A stretch of 64,000 nucleotides of DNA from assembly GCA_963681505.1 (NCBI GenBank), contig OY811975.1, positions 8,484,635-8,548,634 of the forward strand, read 5' to 3'. Numbering within the stretch: the stretch's first letter is position 1; the number at the start of each line of letters is the position of its first letter. Origin of the DNA: Eunapius fragilis. Lineage: Eukaryota > Porifera > Demospongiae > Spongillida > Spongillidae. Under the pieces are notes generated by a model. That model was not told the origin of the DNA. It saw nothing but the letters and a program-made list of their open reading frames with translations, and made no database searches. Below, in pieces: positions 34,437-49,400 of the stretch. Position numbers and translations under genes: made by a program.

Positions 34437-37400
34437 CTGAAATTAGAGAGCAAAACACAATAAACACTATCCACACAACAAAAATGTAAAAAATTAAAAT
34501 AGTTATATTTCTTGACATGTAAAAAATCAATAAACTAACCATTAATAACTTATCCTCTAGTCTAAATTACATCCTCTCCTGTGACTTCACAGCCTTATCA
34601 GTATTGGCGACTTATATACAACCCACACAACAATGAGTAAAAATAAAATTGCATGGTCCTAATTATGTGTACATGAAAGTTGGTGGTATGTTAAAATGTG
34701 GGCTAACAGGATTATTTAATTATTTTCCTTTTCACTCAGTGTTCCAAATACTATAGTTACATACGATTCACTCCATATACACTAAAACTTAAAATCATGT
34801 TTGGTTCCTTGCAATAAATGTATAGATTAGCGAGTGTGCAGAACTGACGAATATGTAAATCTAAAACACAAATATGTAAGTCTAAAAGGTTGCATCAGTA
34901 GCGGCACATGAGAGGCTTCCATCCAGTAGGTCAGGGCAATGAGAGGAATGAAATGAAGTGATGCAAGAGCATCACATGTATGTAAGTTCAGTTTATACAT
35001 GTAATGCAAATACCAATAGCAGAAAGGTTGCTGAAAATTCATTCCTCAATTCTATTGTATGCACACAAGATTGAACATGCAAAAAACGTACTTTGATTCC
35101 TTTACAGATTTCTTCCATTTGAGACTGTTTGAAGTCTAAAAATTTTTCAACCAGATCACCGTCTACAAATCCCTCTGAGAGTTGTGTCTTGTGGTCATTA
35201 GCAAACGACCGATAACTGTGGCATGTGTTAAGACTTCACATTCACATATCATTTTTACTCTCATCACATGAGGTAAATTAAGCTTATAACCTCTATTCAC
35301 CTAATATCTTGCGCAGGACAAATTTCTTTATAAAGTACAAACGTAAACCCCTAAGTTTAGTAGTTAATTAAATTGGGTTCACTGATCTGTAATATGGTGA
35401 ATAGTATATTATCATGAACTAATTCATAATGGATAAAAATGAACAGAAAAAAATGACGATGTCTTTGCATTATTCACCTATCTATTTTTAAAAATATCAA
35501 ATTAACATTTAAAAATAATTGATTATGGAACTTTGATCTGATTCTTATGCATCATGATTATGGTTACCCATTCTGAAGCCAGTTATTATTGTCCAAACAT
35601 TGTTGAAAATCTGGTACAAAATTGTTCCAAACTTTTGGAAAGTAATGTTGAATAATAAGTTATCCACTTGAAATGATTGCCTTAGAACTAAACACCATAA
35701 CTAATCGATAACTGTAAATGAATTCACACGATCGTGTTTTCTAGAGATGCATCCAGTGAAAACACATTGTCCATTATACAGGCAAACCCTGTCCTGTATA
35801 CGAAAAATCAGGTGAGTAGGGGTTAACATGTAGTTTTAACATGTAGTTAAAAACAACATCATTATTACATTGAATGAGTTGTTAATAAATTTTTTTAAAT
35901 TACATCAGGTTGGAATACAGTCATATACTTGTAAAGAAATAACTGCGTACATGTGCACATTGCATGGTAAGCAATGACAGGAGGTTATTTATCACACGAT
36001 CAGTTCAAAAACCCAGCAACATAGTTTCATAAAATATGCTTCATAAAATATACATTGCTGAAAAAGTAATTAACATACATGTACATTATACATGTATGTA
36101 TACATATATGTGAGCGGATTGGGGTAGAAACGACATGTTACCCAAGTTCAGTTTTCTCCATAAAATAGCATCAATTTCAAACCCACATATCGCCCCACAT
36201 ACATTGTATTAATGCTATTGGGTTTCATATTTTTAACACACCATTGCTATAAGTGAAAATATATTTTGGTGTCGGGATACCCACATTACAAGGTCCGACA
36301 CCTCATGGAGTTCCCAATTGTGACATCTTCAGGTAGGAGCGTTCAGATTGGGTACGTATGTAGAAGGGTCCTGTCGCTATTGATTAGTTCTGTTCGTTAA
36401 ACCTTACTTCATTTGTAACAGAGATAATGATTTTGGTGATTCAATATATGGGAGGCTGGTGCCTACATGTACATGTCCCTTTCTGCAGCAATTATCCCCT
36501 TATCCCTTATGCAAATATAAGGATACACTTCATGGCTAATGTTGCCAACACTCTTGATCAGCGAGGCCATCTTGGACTGTATCTTGGAAAGTAGAGAGAA
36601 TGACTCCGAATTGAGCTGCCCAATCAAACCTGCAATTACATTAAATGTATTTGTCAACCAGGGCATATGAATAATACACAATTAATATAAAACCAAGTTC
36701 TGTATCAGAAGCACCAACCATTCTCATATAATACAAGTTTAATTATTTTTCAAATAAAAATGATAGGAAAAAAGTAGTGAGTTAGTAGTGAAGACAAACC
36801 CTCAAATGAATATACCTGCTCACATACAGAAAAATGTTTCCCACCGAGAGTAGTTTTTACGTTAGTTAAAACTGCACTACGTTACAAAAACGTTTTTCTG
36901 ACTGGTACTGTACATGTACATGTACATGCCTGCTATTAATAGCAACAATGCGCTTACCAATAGCTCCAGTTACTGTACCATAAAGAAGGGGCTTTCCTTG
37001 AAAGGGAGATAGTGAGGAACCAGGGTGGTCCATCACCAATGAGCCTATTGATAATAAAACAGAGGAATTAAAATGGCAACAAATATAGACCATTACAAAT
37101 AAAGTGGTCCAAGCTTAATTACATGTAGGAAAAAGATCAACACGAGCCCTTCCTTAATATGTAGGTCACAAATGTAGTTCTACCAATTAATCAAAGGAAG
37201 GACCTAAATTAAGATGAAACTAATGGACATGGAATTGAATGAAATGAAGATAAACAAGGCTGATTATGGGGATGATAAATATCAGTCTCTACTAGCCATT
37301 TGTACTCACTGCATTATGCATGAATATTTCACAGAAAGTTGATCTGGCGAGCATTGTAAATATAAATTAGTAATTTATTTGTTCATATAGGTGAATTCAA

Positions 37401-40400
37401 ATATCAGCTAAGAATATACGTAAACACTGATGCATAACTTTATATACATTATCAACTGCTCTATTTAATCAATATTATTTGCTAATTTTATTAACACTGA
37501 ATTTTTAAATAAAAAAGGGCCACTATTAACATACTCACCTCGGCCAAACACATTAATATTGTCCCCAATGTAGATCCTGGACGGCTGAAGCATGTACGAA
37601 AGGTCTGCCTCAACTGTAGCCTCACTGGGATGGAATGCAAGATGCTAACCAAACAACTGATTACAGTTAACCCTAACCCTTTATCGCACATGCATTTAAC
37701 TCATAACTCCTCAATTTAATTATAACCTGTTGAGGTCACCATCAAATAGCAAGATGCTACAAGAAATTCTGAATGCACATGCATACACATAATGAGCTTA
37801 CTATAATCACAGGTAATCTATTCACAATATTGGGTCTCAAGAAGTGTGATAATAAGAGGGCAATGTATACACATACACGTTAATTTGAGACACAGTTGTT
37901 TCAGACCTACAGTACGAGTTAAATAAACATTTCCCACCATGGTGTAGTTAGTTTCCTATGGTGATAAGTGACGTATGTACAGAAATTAGTGACAACGATA
38001 TTCTACTATGGTACTTGTTACTTGAGGACTATGGCATGCCACGCTTCTACGCTAACTAGGCATATCAGTGTATATTCGAATCGTGGCATTCGCACAACTG
38101 GCAGTACGCATTCCCATGAAGTATGCATCATGGTATAGTGGATAATAGAATTAAACAATTTTGACTGAGCAGCATGTAGTATTGAATACTGTCCCATTCC
38201 CATTTGTACCCATCCTGGTCTTTTACTGGCACTACAATGTACTTTGATATTGGTCAATTCATGGTAAATTGTACCACTCTAAATACCTTACCATCTGATA
38301 CCATTTCCTATATATATATTCTCCCAACTCTAATACACAGAAATGCAATATAATTGTATACCTTATGTTGTTCTGTTTATGAAATTTGACCACTTGCATA
38401 ATTAATTATTTTGATCACCTATGTGAGTTTGGAAGAGCGGTACTTGTACATGGGTCTATCTTTTTTGTACCAGACAATGGGTATTAGATGGATGTACCCA
38501 TTGGATGTGATATTTATTGAAATGTACTTAAGGGGTTAAAGTATATCATGAATTTTAATGAGATTGTAAGGTAACAAAAATAACATAGTCCAAATCACCC
38601 CAATTTTTTTTGACAGACAGCTCTAATACCTTACGCATTATTAAATTGTTTGGGAAAGTGATTCGTTGGACTGGGATACCTCTTTGAAGGCTAGCAGCCA
38701 TTTTGGTTGCCTCCCTAAAATGTTGTTCAGTCAAGTGTGGTTTACATAGTTCTTATTGTAAGGTTTTAGTGACCAGGAAACCCACAAGTTTTACAAATGC
38801 AATTCACCTATATGATAGCTGCATTGCATTTGTAAACATTGTGGGTTGTTCCCTGTTCATTTACACCTTACAAGGACTTGACTGAACAACATTTTAGGGA
38901 GGCAACCAAAATGGCTGCTAGCCTTCAAAGAGGTATCCCAGTCAAACAAATCACTTTCCCAAGACATTGGTACTGTACATACATGTAACAATGTATTTCT
39001 CATACTTTCTTACATACATAAAATTGCCCACAGAACTAAGCAGATGAATATTACCTGTTCTTTTGACACACAAAGACATGTCTACCATCAGCTCCTATGT
39101 AGTTCTCATCATCAACCATTTCAATGGCAGTTAGGAAGACTGGGTTTAATTTGGTATCCATAGAGATCTACATGTAATAAGTATGATGCATCAAATATAC
39201 ATACACATGCTGCAATCGTAACTGCATAAACTATTTATTTTACATGTACAGACATGATATTAAGAAAAAAAGTTGCAGAGCTGAAATTGATGCACGTACA
39301 TGTATTATCTGGAGGTGGCCACAACCAAGACTGCATTATAATTACATGTATGTTGTGTAATAGCCTTACATGTACAGTATGGGACACGAAAAAGGTTACG
39401 TTCCGTATTGTTAACACGCAATATGTACGATTGTATAGTTTCGAACTACGCTCGTATACACGGAGTTAACACGATCGAGCGCAGGTACGGTAACAATTAT
39501 CGTGTATGAATCCGTTTACGTCTGTACTATCGTGCGCATCGTATCTACGCTTACGTAGCTTCTGGAATCAAGCGCAAGAGGAAATAAACCATCACAACGT
39601 TGTTAGATTGGTTTCCGTTCGATTTGGAGACACTTACTTTCTTATTCTGAAGACTTCAGAACGCATCGCGACAGCTAAAGCGACTCACGATGAACGCGGC
39701 GCACAAACGCAACGGTAGCGTGCAGCCAGGTAGTGCAAACGATGGAATGCGTGTACGCAATCAACACCCATCAACACACCTTACAGACGCAATTTGTACT
39801 TCGTATAACAGGCTGTAGTCAACACCGCGCAACGATCGTTTTATGTAAACGGAACGTAACCTTTTTCGTGTCTCCTACTGTACTTGAATTAAAGCGACAG
39901 TTTCAATAAAAATGACCTTATATCTCATTTTTACATCTAAGCATGGCATAATCCTACTGAAACACATTAAAATATAAGTAATCAACAACTGCCATGGTCC
40001 AGCTGTTTACTTTCTGAGCTAGTACAAATTAATATGCAAGTTTTGCAAGTCACTCCTATGTCACTGACTAGTACACTTCTGGCCTAACTCAAAAACTAAA
40101 AAAACCTACTGTAGCAGTCAAAATAAACATCACATGTTGTCTTAGTGCAAAAAAAAATGGCTTCATTCTTTAGGAACATCTCTGGCTTTGTATGGTTTTA
40201 AAGGCTGACTATTTAGCACATAGCATGTAATCGTTTTGCTGTGGCTATGTGAAACAAATTATCTGCCTAAATTCAGGCAAAGACTTAAGAGCCTTACAAA
40301 GTGAAATCTTTGACAGACTAGCATTTGCTTAATACTATTCTAAATGTATTTTGCATGATCCACTACAGTACCAGTCACAATAAAAATTCATGCTCCGTTT

Positions 40401-43400
40401 TAGTGCTATGACAGTAGCACTGTGCAGTCTTATTATAACACGAAGATAAAACGATGAACGTTCTGACGCACATATATGTGTTAACAAATTCTGCGAAGTG
40501 CACAACTCTGTTTACACCGGTTTTATCGTAATGCACGCGGTTAAAAAACAATGATGCTGCATAGATCGCTGAAAGGACTGAGCAAAGGAATCATACATAG
40601 CGTATAAAACCGAACAAGGGCGTTCGTTAGGAAGAACCGTTTTATTAATACCGTTAAGTAATTATGCCTCTGCCCCCAACAGTAAAAAATGTTCGCTTCG
40701 ACCGTTACATGTACTTCTTCTATACGTCTCCTCTTTGAGTTCCCAAAATCCCTCCTCCCTTTGAAGGGATAAGTGGATGACGTCATAATAACAGATGAGC
40801 CCACTTTTAATTTTAGCCACACTTAATCGAACTGAGCACTGTTGCGGAATGTCCATCCAAGCGATGTTCTACAACCTATCAAGCGATGTGAACGTTTTGT
40901 TAAAATTTTAAAAACGCATCTAAACTGCAGTTGCACAATGATATCATTACATATCTAGTGATCAACAACTTTTGTGTTAATCGTATTTGAAGAATAGCTG
41001 TGATGCCAAAACTAAACGAAACCAGAAGCCATATCTTAGTGCTAGGATCATAGCACTAAAACGGAACGTTACTTTCATTATGACCTGTAGTGTACATTGT
41101 ACATTGTAAGTAATGCACACACATTGCAAAGACCAAGTTAAAATTCCACAAGTTGTTAACACTTTAAGGTGTCGATACAGGTTCCATTTGTTGAAACACT
41201 ATAGAGTTTTTTTATCATTAACAAAGACAATGCACCATTCATGCGGCTGGTGAAGGTAAAACTTTGACCACAGTGTGATGTACTAAAATTCAGGTAAAGA
41301 TACACATACAGTACCTCTTCGAGTTGTGGTGTATCAGGTTTATAGGAGAGCAACTTGAATGACCTCATAAGGTCACCAACCTAAACACAAAGACCAATAT
41401 CACTGTGAATAAGTATAGTACATGCAAAAAAATTAAAGACATGCAGAATTAAACAGCTGTACAATGCAGGTACATGTGGAGGGTATACAAACACAGCAGA
41501 AGAAATGCATGCATTAATAAGTAATGCTGTACATGTACATGTATATATATATGCATGCACATGTAAAACAAGATAGCAGTGGTATTCTATAGGATACAAG
41601 ACATATATTGGCAGTGGCTAGAAGCAAAAGGAGAATAGGTATCTGAACTAACCTGGGCACAAAAAAGTGAAAATAGACATTGCTACATGTATATGGGTTG
41701 GGGACCTTATGATAGTAACCTATACCACATGCTACATGCACACATGAATAAGTGGTCCTCCATACATGTAGTTTGAGCAAAGACTGCAGCACTGTTCATT
41801 ACACTATTCGCACAATTGGCATAAATCACTAACCAAAATGAAATCTCCTTTGGTCTTGATGTAAAGTGACATAATGTTGTTAGTGTAACTGCTGTCTTGG
41901 TTCAACTCCCCTTCATCAGAGAGATCAAACACAGCCACCTGAAAGTAAAATAAAGAAAATGGATATTAAGCATTCATTTGGCTCTTTAGGAAGTCCAATA
42001 GCACTGTGCAATAGCACACTCACTGTGTTGCGTATTGCAGCCACAAGTTTGCAGTCACTGAAGGAGACAACTTGGAATACAGCACCATTCTCCACCTTCT
42101 CACAGACCAGGTTCAACTTTCCTGCACCAAAACATACAGCAATAAGGCATTTTATCAGACATATGCAGACATACATTGTACATGTACATGTATGTAATTG
42201 AAGTATGTGTACATACACACTACATTTGCTACATATTTACGGTCTAACACCACAAACCTGACTGCACTTGAAAAATCAGGATCCTTCCTTTGGAGGGTTC
42301 TTTCTCATTCGTGAATACAAAGGCTGTACCCACAACATAATAGACAGACGGGTTTCCAGTCCCGAGGATGCATGATGTAATGCTCACAGCATGCTCTCTT
42401 GGGCAAAGCTGGTAAGCATGGATAACTGCAATGCCAAGAAGAAAGCAGAATGGTTTATAACAAACGGTCAGTCATAGGAGACGTTTTGCCGCTCAATTCT
42501 TTGCCAAGGTCAGTTTCACGTATTAACATAACTCTATTATAAATAGTGCAGTATCATTTTGATAAACTATCTGCTAAATTCATTATGTCTGTAGCATGTT
42601 TTTTGCTGCATCTGAATGTATACATGTATGTATTATAAAACAACTATGAGCCAAACCTTCAAAGGTGTTCTCATCCAGCAACAGGACAGAGAATATCTCC
42701 ACCTCATCCCCTTCCTTATCTGGTACCAAAGGGTTTTCAACTCCTTCTGGCATGCGACTGATAGTGGGATTGGGTGCTGTTGTGCTTGCGCTATACACAC
42801 ACACAAGTCAATGGAAACATACATAGCAAAGGGTTACACCAAATGTACATTACACGTGTACATGCTTAGTAGGAAAATGCAGATAGTATTACGTGTAGCT
42901 TGCCTTTACAATAAATTTTTTAAAATCTTTATTTTACTTTTTTTGACCTCATCTCTTTATGGGTTTGTATCAATTGTGTATGCGAATTTATTAATGACTT
43001 ATGCATATGAGACTTAATGCTACAGTTTATATCACACTGCTGCCATTTGAAAATTACACAATGCTGATTTTCATACGTGATTCATTTGTTTACGTACATG
43101 TACATAAACACAGTGAACATACCTTGATCGCGTGGGCGTGGTGCCACGGCGACCGGCTTTGTCTATCCTTGTAGTGAGTATAGCGAATGTACGGGTGCTC
43201 TCCTGGTGTGCTATGCGCCTGGCCACACAACAAAGATTAATGATGACTGCCCACGTACATGTACCATACCTGTACACTGTACACATGTACATGTTGATGT
43301 ACACGCACTTGCAGAAAAACTGTGGTATACATTATCATCTTACATTGTAAATGTACAAATATATATACAGTGTTGATTTCAAAAATCACATCATTGCTAT

Positions 43401-46400
43401 CACGAACAGTTGTGTCATGTACGTCTACAGTACTTGTAAAAATGTACATCTACATTTAATAAATAATGTTTACGTCGTACTTATTGTGCATGCATGTATG
43501 TTTTTGTTATCATCCGATACTGTAGCAAAACTAAGTGGAATCTTAAAAAATAATGGTGTTGGTTCTAATCATGTTCTGAAGTATAAGTACATATACATAT
43601 ACATGTACATGTACATGGACATAATAGACCACCCCTACCACTATGGATATAATAGACCACCCCTACCACTATGGATATAATAGACCACCCCTACCACTAT
43701 GGACATAATACACCACCCCTAAACCTATGGATATACATTGTATTAGACCATCCCTACCACTATGGACATAATAGACCACCCCTACCACTATGGACATAAT
43801 AGACCATCCCTCACTATGGATATAATAGACCACCCCTACCACTATGGATATAATAGACCACCCCTACCACTATTTTACAACTCGGGATACAATACGTGTA
43901 ACTTGCTTTGCACTTTCAACTTGGAATATGAAAGGACTAACATACATGCATCATCACAAACCACACCAATTTGTGGAGAAAGAACTACACGTACATGTAT
44001 GTTTGGTATAGGGCACAAGGGGACACGTGGATTGGAGAGTTTATGCTGAATCAATGTGCCACGCGTGTTATTGTTTATGCATCTGATTTGCTGATATTCG
44101 ATCGATTGTAACGTGATTAAGTCTAAAGGTCTATAAACGGAGAAGTACCAGAACCCATGGGTGAGGGCAACCTCACTGAACAATGGATACACTTTAAGAG
44201 TTCGGGCAGTTCTTGACAGCAACTGGTAAAGGAGATGCACAGTAGTCTGCAGTGAAGCTAGTGTAACGAGACGCTGACAGATCATAAATTGTGTGTATAC
44301 CTTATACGCATGCGCTAAAATTAATGACATATAAAATGCGTGTATGCTGATACCAATCACTTCTTTGCTGCAGTCAGGTGGTCATTACATTGGTGTAGTC
44401 GGCACTCTCTGGACCAATGGCGCAAGCAAAGCGTCCCCTTATTTCACCGGATGCGTACTCTGGCGACACCAGCTGGACAGACTGGGTTGACCATTTTGAG
44501 GCAACAGCCTTCGTGAACGGCTGGGATAATGCTGCGAAGCTAGTCTGGCTACCAGTCCGGCCGGCTTACAGGTAAAGCTCAGGTAGCATGGAAACGGTTG
44601 ACAGCAGACGCGAGAGGCTCCTATGACACCGCTAAAGATGCTCTCCACAAGCGCTTCGAATCGGACAGCAAACGGCAGTTGTACGCGGCTGAATTTCACT
44701 CTAGGCGCAGGCGGAGAGCAGAGCAGTGGGGTGACTTCGCTGACGCGCTGCGCTGCCTGGCGGACAAAGCATTCCCAACTCTTGGAGAGGAAGCTAAGGC
44801 GCCGTTGGCGTTGGACAGGTATCTAGGTGAGCTAGACGATACTAAGGTTGCCTTTGCAGTTCGTCAAGGAAGACCGAAAACGCTGGAAGAGGCAATCGCG
44901 GCGACGCTAGAAATGGAGTCATACCTGTCGCACGGCCAAAAGAAAGAAGCTGGGGTGTCTGTGGTACACGGGCAGACGGACGGTGGGCATGAAGTGGACA
45001 CAGCATGTGCTAACCGGGTGGTACTCCCCTTGTTAGATGCTATAGTGGCGCGGTTGGAGCGACTGGAGACTGACGACAGAGGTTCTGAGTACAGCAAATG
45101 GAAGGGCAGGGCACCATCTTCTAGAGGAGGACCGGCCGCAGCTCCAAACGGCAAACCTACGAAGCCGGTGGTATGTTTTTAATGTGGGCAGGAGGGCCAT
45201 TTTGCTCGAGGATGTGCAAGAAGGATGACGCAGGAAAACGAGAAACCCTGGCACCAGGGACCCGGTGAATGAGGGTAAACAGCGACGGGTCCAACTAGAG
45301 GATAATTTGTGTAGCTTAGCAGTTAATCCTGTTCTGTCATACTTCGTAACAGCATATGTACAAGGTGTGCCTATTCAGTTGATGGTCGATACAGGGGCAG
45401 CCTTGAGTCTTCTTGAGATGTGTGGAACATGTTAAGCAGAACTAGCAATTGTAGTCTAGAACAATGGTCTGGAGGACGATTGGTTGGTGTTGAAGGGAGT
45501 TCTGTTCCAGTTCATGGAATGACTACAATGGGCATTCAACTTCAAGGACAAATGGTGAGCATAGACTTTGTAGTGGTTGAGATGTTGAAGGTGGAGTCAC
45601 TCATGGGTCTGGACTTCTTAGAAAAAATAACTATGTTGTTGATTTATCTGAGAAGGTCTTGCAGTTCAAAGGAGTCCAGGTACCACTATCAAAGCAGGCA
45701 GCTAATATAAAACACTGTCAGATTGGATGTGTCAATATGTCTCTACTGGAAACAGTGACAATTCCGCCTTTCAGTGAGGTGGAAACCTTGGCAAACACAG
45801 AACTAGGTGAGAGGGATGGGGGGATATGGCTGTTGGAGGGTCAAGAACATCCCAATTTGTCAGTACTGGTGGCAGCAGCAGTCGTATCTCCCCTACAAGG
45901 AGATACATTGTGTTCTGTGCCTATCCGGATGGTTAACCCATTGTCAAAAGAGGTAGTCGTGCACAAAGGAACAAAGATTGCCACGATAGAAAAGATGGAT
46001 GAATGGATGTTGGCTCCAATTCAACTCACCGAAACTGCCGCTGAAGAAATACCTGAGGTACCAATGCACAAGCAGGACGTATTGCATGAAATGGCAGAGC
46101 AATGTGGGGTAGGTTTGACAGTGGAGGAAAAATCCCAACTTTTTCACTTACAGTGTAACTGTTAGCGTTTTTGCGGATGCAGAAGATGGGTTAGGGCGGA
46201 CTGGGGTGGTCAAGCATTCCATTGTTACTGGCGATAATCCACCTATCAAACAGCCATGTAGGCGTGTCCCTCCTACAAAGAGGGAGCACGTCAGGCAGTT
46301 GGTTCAAGACATGTTGAAGAAAGATGTCGTTCAACCGTCATCAAGCTCCTGGGCGTCACCGATAGTCGTAGTCCAGAAGAAAGATGGGTCCTACCGATTT

Positions 46401-49400
46401 TGCGTGGATTATCGCAAGATAAACACGATCACACGTAAGGATGCCTATCCCCTTCCCAGAATAGACGACACCATAGAAGCCTTGAGTGGCTCCCAGTGGT
46501 TTTCCACGTTGGATCTTCTATGGGGTTACTGGCAAGTCGAAATGAGCGAGGAGGATAGGGCCAAGACTGCTTTCTCTACTCATGAAGGTTTGTACGAATT
46601 TAAAGTGATGCCATTTGGACTATGCAACGTGCCCGCGACATTTCAACAGTTAATGGATTTAGTTCTTTCTGGCATCCAGTGGAGTAGTTGCCTTGTGTAT
46701 ATTGATGACATCGATGTAGTGGGAAAAACAGTTCAAAATCACTTAGACAATTTGCAGTTAGTTTTGGATAGAATTAAGAGGGTGGGGCTGCGGTTAAAAC
46801 CTTCTAAGTGTCATCTTTTTCAGAAGGAGATCCTTTACCTGGGACATAGGATCACGAGGGATGGTGTAGCCACAGATCCAGGCAAGATCGACGCGGTACG
46901 GAAATGGGCTGTACCTCGAACGGTTCAGGAAGTCCAGAGGGTCTTGGGGTTAGTTGGGTACTATAGGAAGTTCGTCAATAATTTTGCGGCCACTGCAAAG
47001 CCATTGTACCGCCTTACGGAAAGGGGATGCGAGTTCAACTGGACTACAGAGTGTGAAGCAGCGTTTTTGGAGTTGAAGTCACGTTTAGTGTCGGCACCTA
47101 TTCTAGCATTTCCAGATTTTACCAAAATGTTTATTCTTGACACAGATGCCAGTCAATCTGGAGTTGGTGCAGTGTTGTCACAATTACATGACGGACAGGA
47201 GCGAGTGGTGGATTACGCTAGTCGAGTACTCAGCAAAGCTGAACGACAATACAGCGTCACATGAAAAGAACTACTTGCAGTGGTAACATTTGCTAAACAT
47301 TTACGCCACTATCTCCTAGGCCGACATTTTGTCGTAAGATAATAGCTCCTTGCAGTGGCTTCATAACTTCAAGGAGCCCGAAGGTCAAACAGCGCGTTGG
47401 TTGGAGTCACTCCAGGAGTTCGATTTTGAAGTGATCCACAAAAGTGGACGGAATCACACTAATGCTGATGCACTGTCAAAGTGTGATACCACCGGAGAGG
47501 ATGACGTCAAAAGCCACAATGTGAATGCTGTGACAGTGTCAAAGGATCCAGTGCACTTCGTAAATATGCATGAGCTGCAGGAGAAGGATGAGGCTATTGG
47601 CCCCGTGCTGCGAGCCATGCATTCAGGTACGAGGGTGAGACCCGCAGACATTCAAGGAAGAAGTCGAGAATGCTGCCAGCTGGCAGAAAAACGGGACCAA
47701 CTTAAAATAGTGGACGGAATACTGCACCGACGACATGAAGACGCAAACGGGAGGAGCCATCTCCAGGTAGTAGCACCAAAAGTGAGTCGTTCTGATATAA
47801 TGCATCACTTGCACGATGGAATTGCTGGAGGCCATTTGGGTGAAGCTAAAACGTTGAGCCGACTGCGGGAACAGTTCTATTGGCCGGGGCACGCTAGTGA
47901 TGTACGTATGTGGTGCAAAACATGTTCGCATTGTGCAGCACGAAAGAATCCGACCCATACACGGAGAGCACCTCTTCAGAGCATGTTAGCCGGGTACCCC
48001 ATGCAGATAGTGGCAGTGAACATTATCGGACCATTCCCATCAGGTGAGAGTGGAAATACGTATGTATTGGTGGCCTCCGACTATTTTCTAGATGGGTAGA
48101 AGCCTACGGTATTCCGAATCAAGAAGCTGTAACCGTCGCAACAAAACTGGTGGATGAATTATTTTGCCGATTTTCAATACCTGAACAGATTCATTCGGAT
48201 CAGGGTCGGCAATTTGAATCTAACCTTGTGCAGGAGATTTGTAAGCTGCTTCATGCCAACAAAACTCGTACAACACCATATCATCCCCAGTCAGACGGCC
48301 TAGTAGAGCGATTCAATCGCACGTTGATTAGCATGTTGGCGACAACAGTGCACAAACTATCCGTAGAGTGGGATAAATGTCTCAAGAAAGTGTGCATGGC
48401 TTATAATACATCTGTTCACCCCTCAACAGGTTTTACCCCGTTTTTTCTGATGTTCGGGCGACAAGCAAAGCTCCCACTGGACATCATCTATGGCTCTACT
48501 CCAACTGAACTTCAGCCAGTCCACGAGTATGCAAAGAATCTGAAAAGGAGTTTGGAAGATGCCTACTCTAGAGTCAGAGAGCACCTTGGCACTACCGTTG
48601 AGAGGCAGAAGGAGGTCTATGATTCGAAAGTACACAGGAAACCGTTTGAGATTGGGGACTTGGTGTGGCTGCACAACCCGGTTGTGGGTCGAGGAATGGC
48701 AAGGAAACTGCACTGTCCGTGGAGTGGACTGTTTAAAATCATAAAGAAGTTATCATCGGTGGTGTACAGGATACAAGACACAAGAAGAGCTCGGAAGAAT
48801 CGGAAAGTCGTGCATTTTGACCGATTGAAACCATGCCCAGAAAATACTCGACTGGATGATTCTCGCCCAGAAATTCGGAGCCAGACCGAACCTGGAGTTT
48901 CCGATGTTCTCCAAAAGAACAGATTTCCTGGACATCAGTTGCAGTTAATGGATGACGATGGCACGGAGAGTGAACCAGAGAATGCTGAGCTTGTTCAGAG
49001 GGCCATAGCGCCGACGCCGAGAGAACAACAGGTTGAACCCGACAATCTACCAGCGGACCCTGATGCAGGTGAAGGCCATGGCCAGCCAGAGCCAAGGTAC
49101 CCAACGAGAGATCGAAGACCTCCAAGCTACTATGGAAGATCTCCATATTCCTAACTCGGGACGAGTTCTTACGAAGAGAGGGGTGATGTAACGAGACGCT
49201 GACAGATCATAAATTGTGTGTATACCATATACGCATGCGCTAAAATTAATGACATATAAAAATGCGTGTATGCTGATACCAATCACTTCTTTGCTGCAGT
49301 CAGGTGGTCATTACACTAGCAATATTTTTCAGTTTTGCAAGTCAGCGCATAAATGGCTTTGGGAAAAACTAAGATGATTTCAATACCAAGATGAATCAGT

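Larger units (their letters stand above)
44262..49315 (+). mobile_element. Ty3/gypsy LTR retrotransposon, 5,054 bp, near-identical LTRs
   Basis: Terminal direct repeats of 128 and 129 bp begin TGTAACG and end CATTACA. CTAG is duplicated at 44258-44261 and 49316-49319. 'tggtgtagtcggcac' just inside the 5' LTR is the likely primer-binding site. A purine tract ('gaagagaggggtga') precedes the 3' LTR. The order gag, protease, RT, RNase H, integrase identifies Ty3/gypsy. The coding region has several breaks (see pol and gag entries). Confidence 0.92.

Noticed and set aside
37670-37685. Telomere-like 'ccctaaccct'
   Set aside because: Only one and a half units of the TTAGGG complement; too short to be an interstitial telomere array.
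43875-44360. 161-codon minus ORF as a DDB1 exon
   Set aside because: It does not match DDB1, and the true next exon (43123-43218) joins w15 in frame; the ORF crosses an LTR boundary.
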